Shown here piece by piece: positions 1 through 13,900 of a stretch of DNA of 64,000 bases; the stretch's first letter is position 1; each line of letters starts with the position of its first letter. Source of the DNA: Toxotes chatareus. Its lineage: Eukaryota; Chordata; Actinopteri; Toxotidae. The DNA is taken from assembly GCA_016801885.1 (NCBI GenBank), contig CM028903.1, positions 496,001 to 560,000 of the forward strand, given 5' to 3'. Both the position numbers and the translations under genes were made by a program. Below the pieces are notes generated by a model, which did no database searches, was not told the DNA's origin, and saw only the letters and a program-made list of their open reading frames with translations.

Positions 1-3000
1 GGATTATGTAACACTTGGGTCCAAACAGTGCCACCAAGAGGCCAAAACTGGAGGCCAGGATGGCAAATACCTCCACTGCATCTGCATATTTACCTGGTGA
101 GTTGATATAAGCAGGGACAAAGGCCACCCACACAGCACAGAAGATCAGCATGCTGAAAGTTATGAGTTTGGCCTCATTGAAACTGTCTGGAAGGTTCCTT
201 GCTAGAAATGCAATGAGAAAACTGAGGATAGCCAGTAAACCAATATAACCCAGTAACACTGCAAAACCAACTGTGGAGCCAACCACACACTCATACACTA
301 TCTTGTCACTGTGGTACTGAGTGTTTTTATGAGGTGCTGGTGAAGCAGAGACAAGCCAGCCAGTGCAGATTGCTGCTTGGACAGAAGTGAGAACCAGAAC
401 TGTCCCTCTCTGCTGCACAGCACCAAACCACTTCAGACTGGCTTCACCTCCTGGCTTGGAGGCCTTGAACACAGCCAGAACCACCATGGTTTTAACCAGG
501 ATACATGAGACACAAAGGACAAAGCTGATCCCAAATGCTGCATGTCTCAGCTGGCATGTCCACAGTCTGGGTCGTCCGATGAACAGCAGTGAACAGAGGA
601 AACATAGCTTCAGTGAGAACAACAGTTGGAAACTGAGTTCAGAATTGTTGGCTCGTACTATAGGTGTTCTGCGATGATAGATGAAGATGCCTAAGACAAC
701 AACGCAGATAAATGTTCCCAGTAATGAGGCAGTTGTCAAGCAGATACCCAGAGGCTCATGGTAGGAGAGGAACTCTGTTTTCTTAGGAACACAGTGGTCA
801 CGCTGGGGACTGGTCCAGAAATCCTCTGGACAACTGGTGCACTCCATGGAGTCTGTGAAAATAAATGAGATGATCGGCCCTACTTTTACAGTGTAACAGA
901 ATATACGTGTAATTTCTAGGAAACAGTGTTAGGTACATAAGAGACATTTTATATCTTCAACTGCAATGTTTAAAACTGAACACCCACCAGTTCTATTGCT
1001 GATCTTTCCTTCAGAACAAGGGATGCAGTCAAAACAGCACTCAGGTTCCCCCTTCTTTCTGGCCATGCGGGTACCTGGAGGACAGCTCTCACTGCACACT
1101 GACCGGGGTGGCTGTAGGGAGAAGAAATAAATATCTGTTATTCTTCACTACTGTACATTGCTATAATGAGTACTTCATTAGTCTAGAGACAGTAGTCTAC
1201 AAAATCAGAATTGACCTGTTTGGATTCAAAGTTCCAGAAGATTTTGTCTTCATCAAGTGTGATTTCTTCACCTTTGAAGATCGACCTCTTAACTTCACCC
1301 ACAGTCTGAACTTTAATTGTTCCATCAGGGAGCCACAGCCAGTTCATGATATCATAGATTGGTAAGACATCACCATTCTCATCAAATGACACTTGATCAC
1401 CAAATGATGTGGTGAAATTAACATTTTCCAAATAATACAAAAGCTGTGAATGTCAGAATGATAGATAGAGGGAAAACCAAATACTTTTATATGACAATCA
1501 TGAGCATTTAGGTACCTCTAATCAAGCTGCATACTACATTTTGAACACATGAAGTCTTCAAAAAAAAAAAAAATGCAAAGCATTTCATATGACCTATAAT
1601 ACCATAGGGTATAAGGACAAGAGATTGTTCTGTCTGACCTGATAATGCTAAATACTAGCTTCTGCAATCACCAAGCTTTAAGAAAAATCCTTTCAGCTAT
1701 CTGTGAGGCATATTACAATCAGTAAACTCTAATCTTTGTAGGTAGTCCTTTACTCCACAAGAAAGACTACACCACAGGATTAAGTCACATGAACAGATGG
1801 AGTGTAAACTGATATCACACCTGCCAGGGCTCCAGTCTTTGCAAAGTACCACAGCTGTGCCCGCTGAAAGGCCCTCTACCTGGCTCACACTTCAGCATGT
1901 CATCAAGGGCATATGCCAGAGCATACACAGCCTTATACACATTATACTCTGGCCTGAGGTTTGACATGTCCAAGAACTCAGTCTCCACATTATGTAGATC
2001 TTCCTGTCCAGTGCATAATGCTCCCCCAGCCTCCACCCAACCAGCTGGAGGTGGTGCAAATCTACACTGAAATGTGTATTCCCAAAACTGATTTGCCTGA
2101 AATATATTCAAAACTGTGTATTATAAAAAATATATGAATATTAATAATAACACCATTATGTTATTCTTCCAAATACAAGACCTCATTACAAGGTTCATCT
2201 CTTACCATGTTATTTCCATAGCTGCTGTTGTGGTGCAGGTCAGGACGTATTTGTAACAGGAATTCCCTGAGTCCTGGTATTTCTCCTCGACGGATGGCAA
2301 TGCCCAGTGTGCCACCCAGGTACGGCATGAGGTCGGGGGTCTGGAGCTGAGCGGATGATGTCCAGGCTTCACTGGCAATCCACTGCAGGCCTGTCACATT
2401 CTGCCTCACCACCTGTACATAGTGTACCAAGTATATAAATTCACACTGCCATGCCGCTAAAGTAGTAACTAGTTTCTACAATTGATGTAATGTTGAGGTG
2501 CAGTCCTTTGTTTTACACAGTTATATGAGCAAAGTGATGCGTATAATTATAATTGGAGCTCAGTGTTTTCTCTCTAAAACCCTTCAAACAGCACGTTTAT
2601 AAAATCAGAGGTGAAGCTAGTTCAAATTATTATTAAATTAAATCTATTTGTTAGATGTCAATTTTTTTTACATAAAATCTGTAGTTTGAAAAAAAAACAA
2701 AAACAAAGCATATGCTAAGTTATAATGAAAATTTATTTCAAGCCTAACCTCTTCCATTAGGTTAATCATGTGACTCTCATGTGCAAAAAACAATGACCAC
2801 ACGAGCTGTGGATTTCTTCATCACATTCACAATTCTCCTTTGTTCAGCTGGGTTTTCACCCTTTGGCAAAACCTCTGTGTAGGCCAGACAACCTCCACCA
2901 GATGGACCCAGCTCAGACTGGAAGGATCGGGCAGCATGGAGTCCATAATCATCATCACTGACCAGCAGACCTGCCCAAGGCCAGCCAAAGCGTTTCAGAA

Positions 3001-4359
3001 TCTGAATCATGGCGCTCACCTAAGTGAACACAGAGTACAGGGATTAGTACACAGGCTGGAATTATCTTCCACTGGAAATCCTGCTGAACAAGTTCCACAG
3101 TTGATCGTGTTTAATTATTGCCTTTCAGTGTTGTTATCTGACACCATGCAACTCCACCTGTGACACATAGAATGTTAGTGGTGATACACAAAAGCAATAT
3201 ATGTGCAGTACAGGGATGTTCTTTGTGATGAATTCATAGTGGCACCTGTTACATTTTCATTTTGCTGATAGATTTTCACCTGGAAAACATCACTGGGGAT
3301 CGTCCCTAAAGAAGGATGGGAGGGACCTTTGCCGTCACTCAGGCAGGAACATGTGGCAAAATAACTCACCTATAAAAAAAAACAGACTGTACATTCTAAA
3401 GACAGACAATCTTTCACCAGCTCTTTTGACATTTTAAGGCCAATTACTTCATGTTTACAACTTCATTAAATATGAAATTAAATCACATTTATCTGAAACA
3501 ATTAACTGATGGTAAAGCAGAAAAAACTTACCGTAGGCACTCTGTACAAACCTAAGATAGTGGATATGGCAATACAATGTGTAGAGGAATCACACAGAAT
3601 CCCCAGGACTGGAGGGGTACCTACACAGGTCTCATCTAATGCAACCTGCTCATCTTGACCACTGGCTAATGACAACGCTGCACGGAATCCAATTCCTAGA
3701 TGTAGGCAGTTATCATACAGACTGTATCCCAGAGTCACATTAGGTAGCAGGTTGGAGTTTCTGTTGATCTCATCAATAGCAAAGGCCATGGTCTGGGCCT
3801 GTCTGAATCCTAGAACATCAAATCTAACAAATAACATACCAGTGTTTAATATTAACATACAATATAATTCACTCACTGTATAAATATACATGTATATTGC
3901 ACTATGACAGATTTTGTGAATAATGAAACTGATTAAATACCAACGATCAAAATAATGCTTGAAGGAAAATTTAAAAAGTGGCTGTGCAACAAAAAGCAAT
4001 ATGTTTAAAACTGCATGTGTAATTCGTTCACAGAGATATCACATTATCAAAAATACAGTCATACAGTGGGAATGATTTTCCCCAGTCTCTGCCTTTTGCC
4101 TTTTCCCCTGACAAACTCACCCATGGCAGGTAGGCTGTTGTGGCTCTGAGGTAAAAGACAGGTCAGTATGGGTAGAAAAGAAGTGGGTTCCAAACAGCCC
4201 ACCTAGAACCACATCTCCAGCCCTATTTAACCCGTTGGGGTTAAACTGTCCCTGTAACTGGCAGGAGGAGGAGGAATGGAGAGTGGAGGACACAGCAGAG
4301 AAACAGTAGGAATACAATAACATGAGCAAGCATAAGTTGGCATCTAAAAATACCCTCAT
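1..4359 (-). CDS. V2R-like (OlfC) receptor gene 1, cut by window edge
   Basis: Class C GPCR of the fish V2R/OlfC family, an olfactory chemoreceptor with an extracellular Venus-flytrap ligand domain; such genes are often named extracellular calcium-sensing receptor-like. Exons read off splice sites: 4121-4359, 3532-3823, 3280-3369, 2749-3019, 2206-2412, 1821-2096, 1216-1443, 988-1111 (cysteine-rich) and 852 down to the window edge (7TM, stop outside). The start chosen is the Met before a hydrophobic signal peptide (MRVFLDANLCLLMLL); an upstream in-frame Met lies at 4398. Motifs include FRQAQTMAFAIDEINR, FGDQVSFDENGDVLP and, in the 7TM exon, PKCYI near the C terminus. As sequenced, exon 2749-3019 has one extra A in a run of A near 2787, which breaks the frame, and exon 3280-3369 has several small indels that net to +3. 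The 7TM exon matches gene 2 in length. The gene may be intact if the indels are consensus errors. Confidence 0.85.
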
Positions 4360-4398
4360 GACTTTCCTCTGGTTTACACCTTTTCTCAGCCCAGTCAC

Positions 4399-5431
4399 TA
4401 AGTCTTATCACTATGTCAGCCCCTTTTATTGTCTTGCAGGATTCTTTAATCTTTACACCACCCATCAGGGCAGGACAAGATGTAGGGGCTGAGCTTAAAT
4501 CCATTTCAGCTGCAATGGATTCAGGCTGAAGTAATGTGTGCACCCATTAATAATGTTGGTATCCTTTCCAATCCAAATTTAAGTTGGTGGTGACCATGAT
4601 GGTTGAGGTTTACTAAAATTTACATGTCAGTCCTATTATATGTATATTAATTCTTTTGAATATAATTTTAAGTTGAGTTCTATTGGTATGTTAAGTTGTA
4701 CATAAAGTTGATGGCTGGTTCATTGTCCGGTAAAACATTAGCTTGTTGTATAATAGAAGTTCTCGTCCAGTTTGCTCAGTGATTCTAAACCTGAGGAGAT
4801 CAATATGTGTATCATAAGAGTAATTTTGTCCTGAGTATAATCCCAAATTAATGTGTGATATGAAGGGTTCACCATCACATATTAACTGAATTTATTAACA
4901 TGTCCACTAGATGGCAGCAGCAGCGTGTTAATACATTTTGTGAGGTAATACATCTTCCTGTCTACTTTCAATTGCACTGTTCAAAGAACCATAATATTGC
5001 AATCAGGGTTGTTTCAGCTGGAACTTTGAGAAAATCACGTTTTTTTTATTAGAAAGCCTGTGTTACAAACTTGCAGGTGCTGTTCTGAAGCAAGGAAGGG
5101 GGCTAATGATATGATGATAATATATTCATAGAATTAACCTTAATCAGGTATAAGGTTTACTTACACCATGAAAAGTCACAAAGGCCATCACACCATTTAA
5201 AGAGAAATTGTTTTCTATTTTACTGCAGCCTGGAAAAGATTAGAATAACTCACTGTGTTTAACTAATCTAACACATTTGATCCAAGTTGTCAGAGATTTC
5301 ATGTTCAAGTACATTTATTTGGCATCAGCCCTAAAATATTACTACTACAATTAACATAGTTTTCTGCCTATATTTTTATAGTATAGAGAAAGTGGATGTA
5401 TTATGTCTCAAGAAATTAGAAAGTACAAATT
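4399..5431. other. Spacer between V2R genes 1 and 2
   Basis: AT-rich intergenic DNA, homologous to the 9812-10955 spacer, so the duplication unit included flanks as well as exons. It contains a CTCF-consensus motif near 4904. No ORF or RNA gene is recognisable. Confidence 0.6.
4904..4918 (+). promoter_or_regulatory. CTCF-like motif in spacer 1/2
   Basis: CCACTAGATGGCAGC fits the vertebrate CTCF consensus CCASYAGRKGGCRS at every position. The identical 15-mer lies at the matching position of the next spacer and, reversed, just after the gap. Binding is inferred from the motif only. Confidence 0.45.
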
Positions 5432-8400
5432 TTATGATTCGATGCCTCGACCCATGATGGCTTTCTTTGTGTTCCTCTCTGGTCTCAGCAGGATTATGTA
5501 ACACTTGGGTCCAAACAGTGCCACCAACAGGCCAAAGCTGGAGGCCAGGATGGCAAATACCTCCACTGCATCTGCATATTTGCCTGGTGAGTTGATATAA
5601 GCAGGAACAAAGGCCACCCACACAGCACAGAAGATCAGCATGCTGAAAGTTATGAGTTTGGCCTCATTGAAACTGTCTGGAAGGTTCCTTGCAAGAAATG
5701 CTAACAAGAAACTGAGGATAGCCAGAAAACCAATATAACCCAGTAACACTGCAAAACCAACTGTGGACCCAACTACACACTCATACACTATCTTGTCACT
5801 GTGGTAATCAGTGTTTTTATGAGGTGCTGGTGAAGCAGAGACAAGCCAGCCAGTGCAGATTGCTGCTTGGATAGAAGTGAGAACCAGAACTGTCCCTCTC
5901 TGCTGCACAGCACCAAACCACTTCAGACTGGCTTCACCTCCTGGCTTGGAGGCCTTGAACACAGCCAGAACCACCATGGTTTTAACCAGGATACATGAGA
6001 CACAAAGGACAAAGCTGATTCCAAATGCTGCATGTCTCAGCTGGCATGTCCACAGTCTGGGTCGTCCAATAAACAGCAGTGAGCAGAGGAAACATAACTT
6101 CAGTGACAACAACAGTTGGAAACTAAGTTCAGAATTGTTGGCTCGAACTATAGGTGTTGTGCGATGATAGATGAAGATGCCCAAGACAACAACACAGATA
6201 AATGTGCCCAGTAATGAGGCAGTTGTCAAACAGATACCCAGAGGCTCATGGTAGGAGAGGAACTCTGTTGTCTTGGGAACACAGTGGTCACGCTGGGGGC
6301 TGGACCAGAAATCCTCTGGACAACTGGTGCACTCGGTTGAGTCTATGAAAAAAAGGAAGGTGCTGAGATCCATGTTTATGCTAAACATCCAAACTGCAAT
6401 GTTTAAAACTGAACACCCACCAGTTCTATTGCTGATCTTTCCCTCAGAACAAGGGATGCAGTCAAAACAGCACTCAGGTTCTGCCTTCTTTCTGGCCATG
6501 CGGGTACCTGGAGGACAGCTCTCACTGCACACTGACCGGGGTGGCTGTAGGGAGAGAAATATGTATCTATTATTCTTCATTACAATACTCCTTTATAATG
6601 AGTTATACATTAGCCAAAGCATAGCAGTCTACAAAATCAGACGTGACCTGTTGGGATTCAAAGTTCCAGAAGATGCTATCTTCATTTAGTCTGATCTCTT
6701 CACCTTTGAAGATCGACCTCTTAACTTCACCCACAGTCTGAACTTTAATTGTTCCATCAGGGAGCCACAGCCAGTTCATGATATCATAGATTGGTAAGAC
6801 ATCACCATTCTCATCAAATGACACTTGATCACCAAATGATGTGGTGAAATTAACATTTTCCAAGTAATACACAAGCTGTGAATATCAGAATGATAGAGGG
6901 AAAACCAAAGAGGGTAGATGAAAAAAAATTATTTGACAATCATGAGCATATAGGTACCTCTAATCAAGCTGCATACTACATTTTTGAACACATGAAGTCT
7001 TCAAAAAAAAAAAAAAATTCCAGCGAAGCATTTCATATGACCTATAATACCATAGGTTATAAGGACAAGAGATTGTTCTGTCTGACCTGATAATGCTAAA
7101 TACTAGTTTCTGCAATCACCAAGCTTTGAGAAAAATCCTTTCAGCTATCTGTGAGGCATATTACAATCAGTAAACTCTAATCTTTGTAGGTAGTCCTTTA
7201 CTCCACAAGAAAGACTATACCACAGGATTAAGTCACATGAACAGGTGGAGTGTAAACTGATATCACACCTGCCAGGGCTCCAGTCTTTGCAAAGTACCAC
7301 AGCTGTGCCCGCTGAAAGGCCCTCTACCTGGCTCACACTGCAGCATGTCATCAAGGGCATATGCCAGAGCATACACAGCCTTATACACATTATACTCTGG
7401 CCTGAGGTTTGACATGTCCAAGAACTCAGTCTCCACATTATGTAGATCTTCCTGTCCAGTGCATAATGCTCCCCCAGCCTCCACCCAACCAGCTGGAGGT
7501 GGTGCAAATCTACACTGAAATGTGTATTCCCAAAACTGATTTGCCTGAAACACATTCAAAACTGTGTATTATAAACAAAGACAATGTATTATTCTTGGAA
7601 AAGGCAGATCTGATTGCAAAGTTAAACTCTCACCATGTTATTTCCATAGCTGCTGTTGTGGTGCAGGTCTGGACGTAGTTGTAACAGGAATTCTCTGAGT
7701 CCTGGTATTTCTCCCCGACGGATGGCAATGCCCAGTGTGCCACCCAGGTACGGCATGAGGTCGGGGGTCTGGAGCCCAGCAGCAGATGTCCAGGCTTCAC
7801 TGGCAATCCACTGCAGGCCTGTCACATTCTGCCTCACCACCTATACATAGTGTACCAAGTATATAAATTCACACTGCCATGCCGCTAAAGTAGTAACTAG
7901 TTTCTACCATTGATGTAATGCTGAGGTGCAGTCCTTTGTTTAACACAGTATTATGAGAAAAGTGATGCATATCATTATAATTGGAGCTCAGCATATTTTT
8001 TCAGAATAAGTGATCTCACTCTAAAATCCTTCAACCAGCATCTTTAAAAAACATCAGAGGTGCACTGTATTCAATTAAATTTCTTTGTTAGACGTTGATA
8101 CGTTTTACATTAAATCTGCAGTTTGACAAAGAACGGTTTTATGTTAAATTACTAAGCTGTGTAAATATATCTAGCTGGAATGAATTTATTGAAAGCCTAA
8201 CCTCTTCCATTAGGTCAAAAATGTAACTCGCATGTGCAAAAACAATGACCACACGAGCTGTGGATTTCTTCATCACATTCACAATTCTCCTTAGTTCAGT
8301 TGGGTTTTCACCAAAGGGCAAAACCTCTGTGTAGGCCAGACAACCTCCACCAGATGGACCGAGCTCAGACTGGAAGGATCGGGCAACGTGGAGTCCATAA

Positions 8401-9811
8401 TCATCATCACTGACCAGCAGACCTGCCCAAGTCCAGCCAAAGCGTTTCAGAATCTGAATCATGGCGCTCACCTAAGTGAACACAGAGTACAGGGATTAGT
8501 ACACAGGCTGGAATTATCTTCCACTGGAAATCCTGCTGAACAAGTTCCACAGTTGATCGTGTTTAATTATTGCCTTTCAGTGTTGTTATCTGACACCATG
8601 CAACTCCACCTGTGACACATAGAATGTTAGTGGTGATACACAAAAGCAATATATGTGCAGTACAGGGATGTTCTTTGTGATGAATTCATAGTGGCACCTG
8701 TTACATTTTCATTTTGCTGATAGATTTTCACCTGGAAAACATCACTTGGGATCGTCCTAAAGAAGGATGGGAACCTTTGCCGGTCACTCAGGCAGGAACA
8801 TGTGGCAAAATAACTCACCTATAAAAACAACACAGACTGTACATTCTAAAGACAGACAATCTTTCACCAGCTCTTTTGACATTTTAAGGCCAATTACTTC
8901 ATGTTTACAACTTCATTAAATATGAAATTAAATCACATTTATCTGAAACAATTAATAGATGATAAAAAGAAAAAAAAACTTACCATAGGCACTCTGTATA
9001 AACTTAAGACAGTGGATATGGCAATACAATGTGTAGAGGAATCACACACAATCCCCAGGACTGGAGGGTACCTACACAGGTCTCATCTAATGTAACATGC
9101 TCCTCTTGACCACTGGTTAATGACAACGCTGCTCGGAATCCAATTCAGTATTTGGAGGCAGTAATCGTACAGACTGTATCCCAGAGTCACATTAGGTAGC
9201 AGGTTGGAGTTTCTGTTGATCTCATCAATAGCAAAGGCCATGGTCTGGGCCAGCCTAAATCCTATAACATCAAAACTAACACAAAAATACAGCTGTTTAC
9301 TATTAACATACAGTATAATGCATTCACTGTACAAATATACATGTTGCACTGTGAAAGATTTTGTGAATAATGAAACTGATTAAATACCAACGATCAAAAT
9401 TATACTTGAAGGAAAATTTAAAAAGTGGCTGTGCAACAAAAAAGCAATATGTTTAAAACTGCATGTGTAATTCGTCCACAGAGATATCACATTATCAAAA
9501 ATACAGTCATACAGTGGGAATGATTTTCCCCAGTCTCTGCTTTTTGCCTTTTCACCCTGACAAACTCACCCATGGCAGGTAGGCTGTTGTGGCTCTGAGG
9601 TAAAAGACAGGTCAGTATGGGTAGAAAAGAAGTGGGTTCCAAACAGCCCACCTAGAACCACATCTCCAGCCCTATTTAACCCGTTGGGGTTAAACTGTCC
9701 CTGTAACTGGCAGGAGGAGGAGGAGGAATGAAGAGTGGAGGACACAGCAGAGAAACAGTAGGAATACAACAACATGAGCAAGTATAAGCTGGTGTCTAAA
9801 AATGCCCTCAT
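5432..9811 (-). CDS. V2R-like (OlfC) receptor gene 2, near full length
   Basis: Most complete unit of the array. Exons: 9570-9811, 8984-9275, 8732-8818, 8202-8471, 7634-7840, 7269-7544, 6648-6875, 6421-6544, 5432-6342 (7TM plus stop). These sum to 2637 nt, or 878 codons plus stop, a normal V2R length. Exons 6648-6875 (228 nt) and 6421-6544 (124 nt) have the sizes of canonical V2R exons 4 and 5. The protein runs signal peptide, flytrap domain, CSESCPPGTRM cysteine-rich linker, seven membrane helices, and ends MGRGIES. Exon 8984-9275 has a +1 insertion near 9145 and a compensating -1 in a G run near 9068; roughly 25-30 codons between them are out of frame and include a stop. The last intron (6343-6420) is 78 nt and stop-free. 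It is either a recent pseudogene or a functional gene with two consensus errors. Confidence 0.85.
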
Positions 9812-10955
9812 GACTTTCCTCTGGTTTACACCTTTCTTCAGCCCAGTCAGCCCAGTCACTAAGTTTTATCACTGTTTCAGCCCCTTTTATTGTCTTGCAG
9901 GATTCTTTAATCTTTACACCACCCATCAGGGCAGGACAAGATCTAGGGGCAGAACCTAAAATGCATTTCACCTGAGATGGATTCAGGCTGAATTAATGTG
10001 TGCACCCATTAAGTTGTACATAAAGTTGATGGCTGGTTCATTGTCCGGTAAAACATTAGCTTGTTGTATAATAGAAGTTCTCGTCCAGTTTGCTCAGTGA
10101 TTCTAAACCTGAGCTGATATATATGTGCATCATAAGAGTAATTTTGTCCTGAGTATAATCCCAAATTAATATGTGATATGAATGGTTCACCATCACATAT
10201 AAACTGAATTTATTAACATGTCCACTAGATGGCAGCAGCAGAGTATTCAGATATTTAGTGAGGTAATACATCTTCCTATCTACTTTCAATTGCACTGTGC
10301 TTGATAAAGGTCAGTTGTTCAATATCTACTCTGAATATCAAAGAACCATAATATTGCAATCAGGGTTGTTTCAGCTGGAACTTTGAGAAAACCGCTGTTT
10401 TTATCAGAAAGCCTGTGTTACAAATTTGCAGGTGCTGTTCTGAAGCAAGGAAGGGGGCTAATGAGAGACACAGCTGGGTTGCATTAGGGGAAATTTATGA
10501 TCAAATGACAGAGGGCCTGCTTGTTCAAAGGCTGAAAGCTCCATTAAAGAAAAAAAAAAAAAAATCTAACTCCATGATTTTGTTACTTTTGACATTTTGA
10601 GTATATCTTTAAATCCACATGAGCTCCATACAGGTCAACAATAAATACTGATGGAAGAAATCAAACAGTCTGCATAATATATTCTTAGAATTAACTTTAA
10701 TCAGGTATAAGGTTTACTTACACCATGAAAAGTCACAAAGGCCATCACACCATTTAAAGAGAAATTGTTTTCTATTTTACTGCAGCCTGGAAAAGATTAG
10801 AATAACTCACTGTGTTTAAATAATCTAACACATTTGATCCAAGTTGTCAGAGATTTCATGTTCAAGTATTTATTTGGCATCAGCCCTAAAATATTACTAC
10901 TACAATTAACATATTTTTCTGCCTATATTTTTATAATATAGAGAAAGTGGATGTA
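9812..10955. other. Spacer between V2R genes 2 and 3
   Basis: Homologous to the 4399-5431 spacer, with a CTCF-type motif at 10222 and an A-rich run near 10550. It also carries a segment (about 10300-10680) that is absent from or diverged in the first spacer. No gene seen. Confidence 0.55.
10222..10236 (+). promoter_or_regulatory. CTCF-like motif in spacer 2/3
   Basis: Same 15-mer, CCACTAGATGGCAGC, at the paralogous position of the second spacer. Binding is not demonstrated. Confidence 0.45.
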
Positions 10956-13900
10956 TTATGTCTCAAGAAATAAGAAAGTATCATTTTTATGAATCGATGC
11001 CTCACCCATGATGGCTTTCTTTGTGTTCCTCTCTGGTCTCAGCAGGATTATGTAGCACTTGGGTCCAAACAGTGCCACCAAGAGGCCAAAGCTGGAGGCC
11101 AGGATGGCAAATACCTCCACTGCATCTGCATATTTACCTGGGGAGCTGATATAAGCAGGAACAAAGGCCACCCACACAGCACAGAAGATCAGCATGCTGA
11201 AAGTTATGAGTTTGGCCTCATTGAAACTGTCTGGAAGGTTCCTTGCAAGAAATGCTAACAAGAAACTGAGGATAGCCAGAAAACCAATATAACCCAGTAA
11301 CACTGCAAAACCAACTGTGGACCCAACTACACACTCATACACTATCTTGTCACTGTGGTACTGAGTGTTTTTATGAGGTGCTGGTGAAGCAGAGACAAGC
11401 CAGCCAGTGCAGATTGCTGCTTGGACAGAAGTGAGAACCAGAACTGTCCCTCTCTGCTGCACAGCACCAAACCACTTCAGACTGGCTTCACCTCCTGGCT
11501 TGGAGGCCTTGAACACAGCCAGAACCACCATGGTTTTAACCAGGATACATGAGACACAAAGGACAAAGCTGATTCCAATGCTGCATGTCTCAGCTGGCAT
11601 GTCCACAGTCTGGGTCGACCAATGAACAGCAGTGAGCAGAGGAAACATAACTTTAGTGACAGCAACAGCTGGAAACTGAGTTCAGAATTGTTGGCTCGTA
11701 CTATAGGTGTTCTGCGATGATAGATGAAGATGCCCAAGACAAAAATACAGATAAATGTGCCCAGTAATGAGGCAGTTGTCAAACATATACCCAGAGGCTC
11801 ATGGTAGGAGAGGAACTCTGTTGTCTTAGGAACACAGTGGTCACGCTGGGGACTGGTCCAGAAATCCTCTGGACAACTGGTGCACTCAGTTGAGTCTATG
11901 AAAAAAAGGAAGGTGCTGAGATCCATGTTTACGCTAAACATCCAAACTGCAATATTTAAAACTGAACACCCACCAGTTCTATTGCTGATTTTTCCCTCAG
12001 AACAAGGGATGCAGTCAAAACAGCACTCAGGTTCCCCCTTCTTTCTGGCCATGCGGGTACCTGGAGGACAGCTCTCACTGCACACTGACCGGGGTGGCTG
12101 TAGGGAGAAGAAATATGTATCTATTATTCTTCATTACAATACTCCTTTATAATGAGTTATACATTAGCCAAAACATAGCAGTCTACAAAATCAGAAGTGA
12201 CCTGTTGGGATTCAAAGTTCCAGAAGATGTTATCTTCATTTAGTCTGATCTCTTCACCTTTGAAGATCGACCTCTTAACTTCACCCACAGTCTGAACTTT
12301 AATTGTTCCATCAGGGAGCCACAGCCAGTTCATGATATCATAGATTGGTAAGACATCACCATTCTCATCAAATGACACCTGATCACCAAATGATGTGGTG
12401 AAGTTGACTTTTTCCAAGTAATACAGCAGCTGTGAATACATGAATATGCAATAGAGGGAAAACTGAGGAGCACATATCAAATCAAATCAAATCAAAATTT
12501 ATTGTCATTTTTCTGTACATACAACTGCAGTGCAGACAAAACGAGAGCGTTTTCTAGGGTCAGTAGAGTGAAGGTAAAAATGAAAAAAGAAAAAAGAAAA
12601 AAGTAATAAAAATACTAAATAAATACTAAAGAGTAAAACAAACACACTCAAATCCCTCCCCCTGACCCTCCACCTCTAAGATTAGGTATATCCTAATGAC
12701 GAGAGATTTTTTCTGACCTGATAACACGAAATAGTATCTGCTGCTATCACCAAGCTTTAGGGAAAATCTTTTAGCTATCTGTGATAAATATTACATTCAA
12801 TAATCTCTAAGTTTTGTAGGTAGTCCTTTCCCCTAAACGCTACCCCACAGGAAAGACTATACCACAAGATTAAGTCACATGAACAGGTGGACTGTAAACT
12901 GATATCACACCTGCCAGGGCTCCAGTCTTTGCAAAGTACCACAGCTGTGCCCGCTGAAAGGCCCTCTACCTGGCTTGCACTGCAGCATGTCATCAAGGGC
13001 ATATGCCAGAGCATACACAGCCTTATACACATTATACTCTGGCCTGAGGTTTGACATGTCCAAGAACTCAGTCTCCACATTATGTAGATCTTCCTGTCCA
13101 GTGCATAATGCTCCCCAGCCTCCACCCAACCAGCTGGAGGTGGTGCAAATCTACACTGAAATGTGTATTCCCAAAATTGATTTACCTGAAATATATTCAA
13201 AACTGTGCATTATAAAAATTTTATGAATTTTAATAATAACACCATTATGTTATTCTTCCAAATACCAGATCTCATTGCAAGGTTCATCTCTTACCATGTT
13301 ATTTCCATAGCTGCTGTTGTGGTGCAGGTCTGGACGTAGTTGTAACAGGAATTCTCTGAGCCCTGGTATTTCTCCTCCACGGATGGCAATGCCCAGTGTG
13401 CCACCCAGGTACGGCATGAGGTCGGGGGTCTGGAGCTGAGCGGATGATGTCCAGGCTTCACTGGCAATCCACTGCAGGCCTGTCACATTCTGCCTCACCA
13501 CCTATACATAGTGTACCAAGTATATAAATTCACACTGCCATGCCACTAAAGTAGTAACTAGTTTCTACAATTGATGTAATGCTGAGGTGCAGTCCTTTGT
13601 TTTACACAGTTATATGAGCAAAGTGATGCATATCATTATAATTGGAGCTCAGTATATTTTTTCAGAATAAGTGATCTCACTCTAAAATCCTTCAACCAGA
13701 ATCTTTAAAAAACATCAGAGGTGCCCTGTATTCAATTAAATTTCTTTGTTAGACGTTGATACGTTTTAGATACATTAAATCTGCAGTTTGACAAAGAACG
13801 GTTTTATGTTAAATTACTAAGCTGTGTAAATATATCTAGCTGGAATGAATTTGTATTGAAAGCCTAACCTCTTCCATAAGGTTAATCATGTGACTCTCAT

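Noticed and set aside
363..677. Plus-strand ORF of 104 codons recurring at 5853, 16780 and 24468
   Set aside because: It lies antisense to the 7TM exon of each V2R gene and is open only because the exon composition is conserved; no independent start context or motif.
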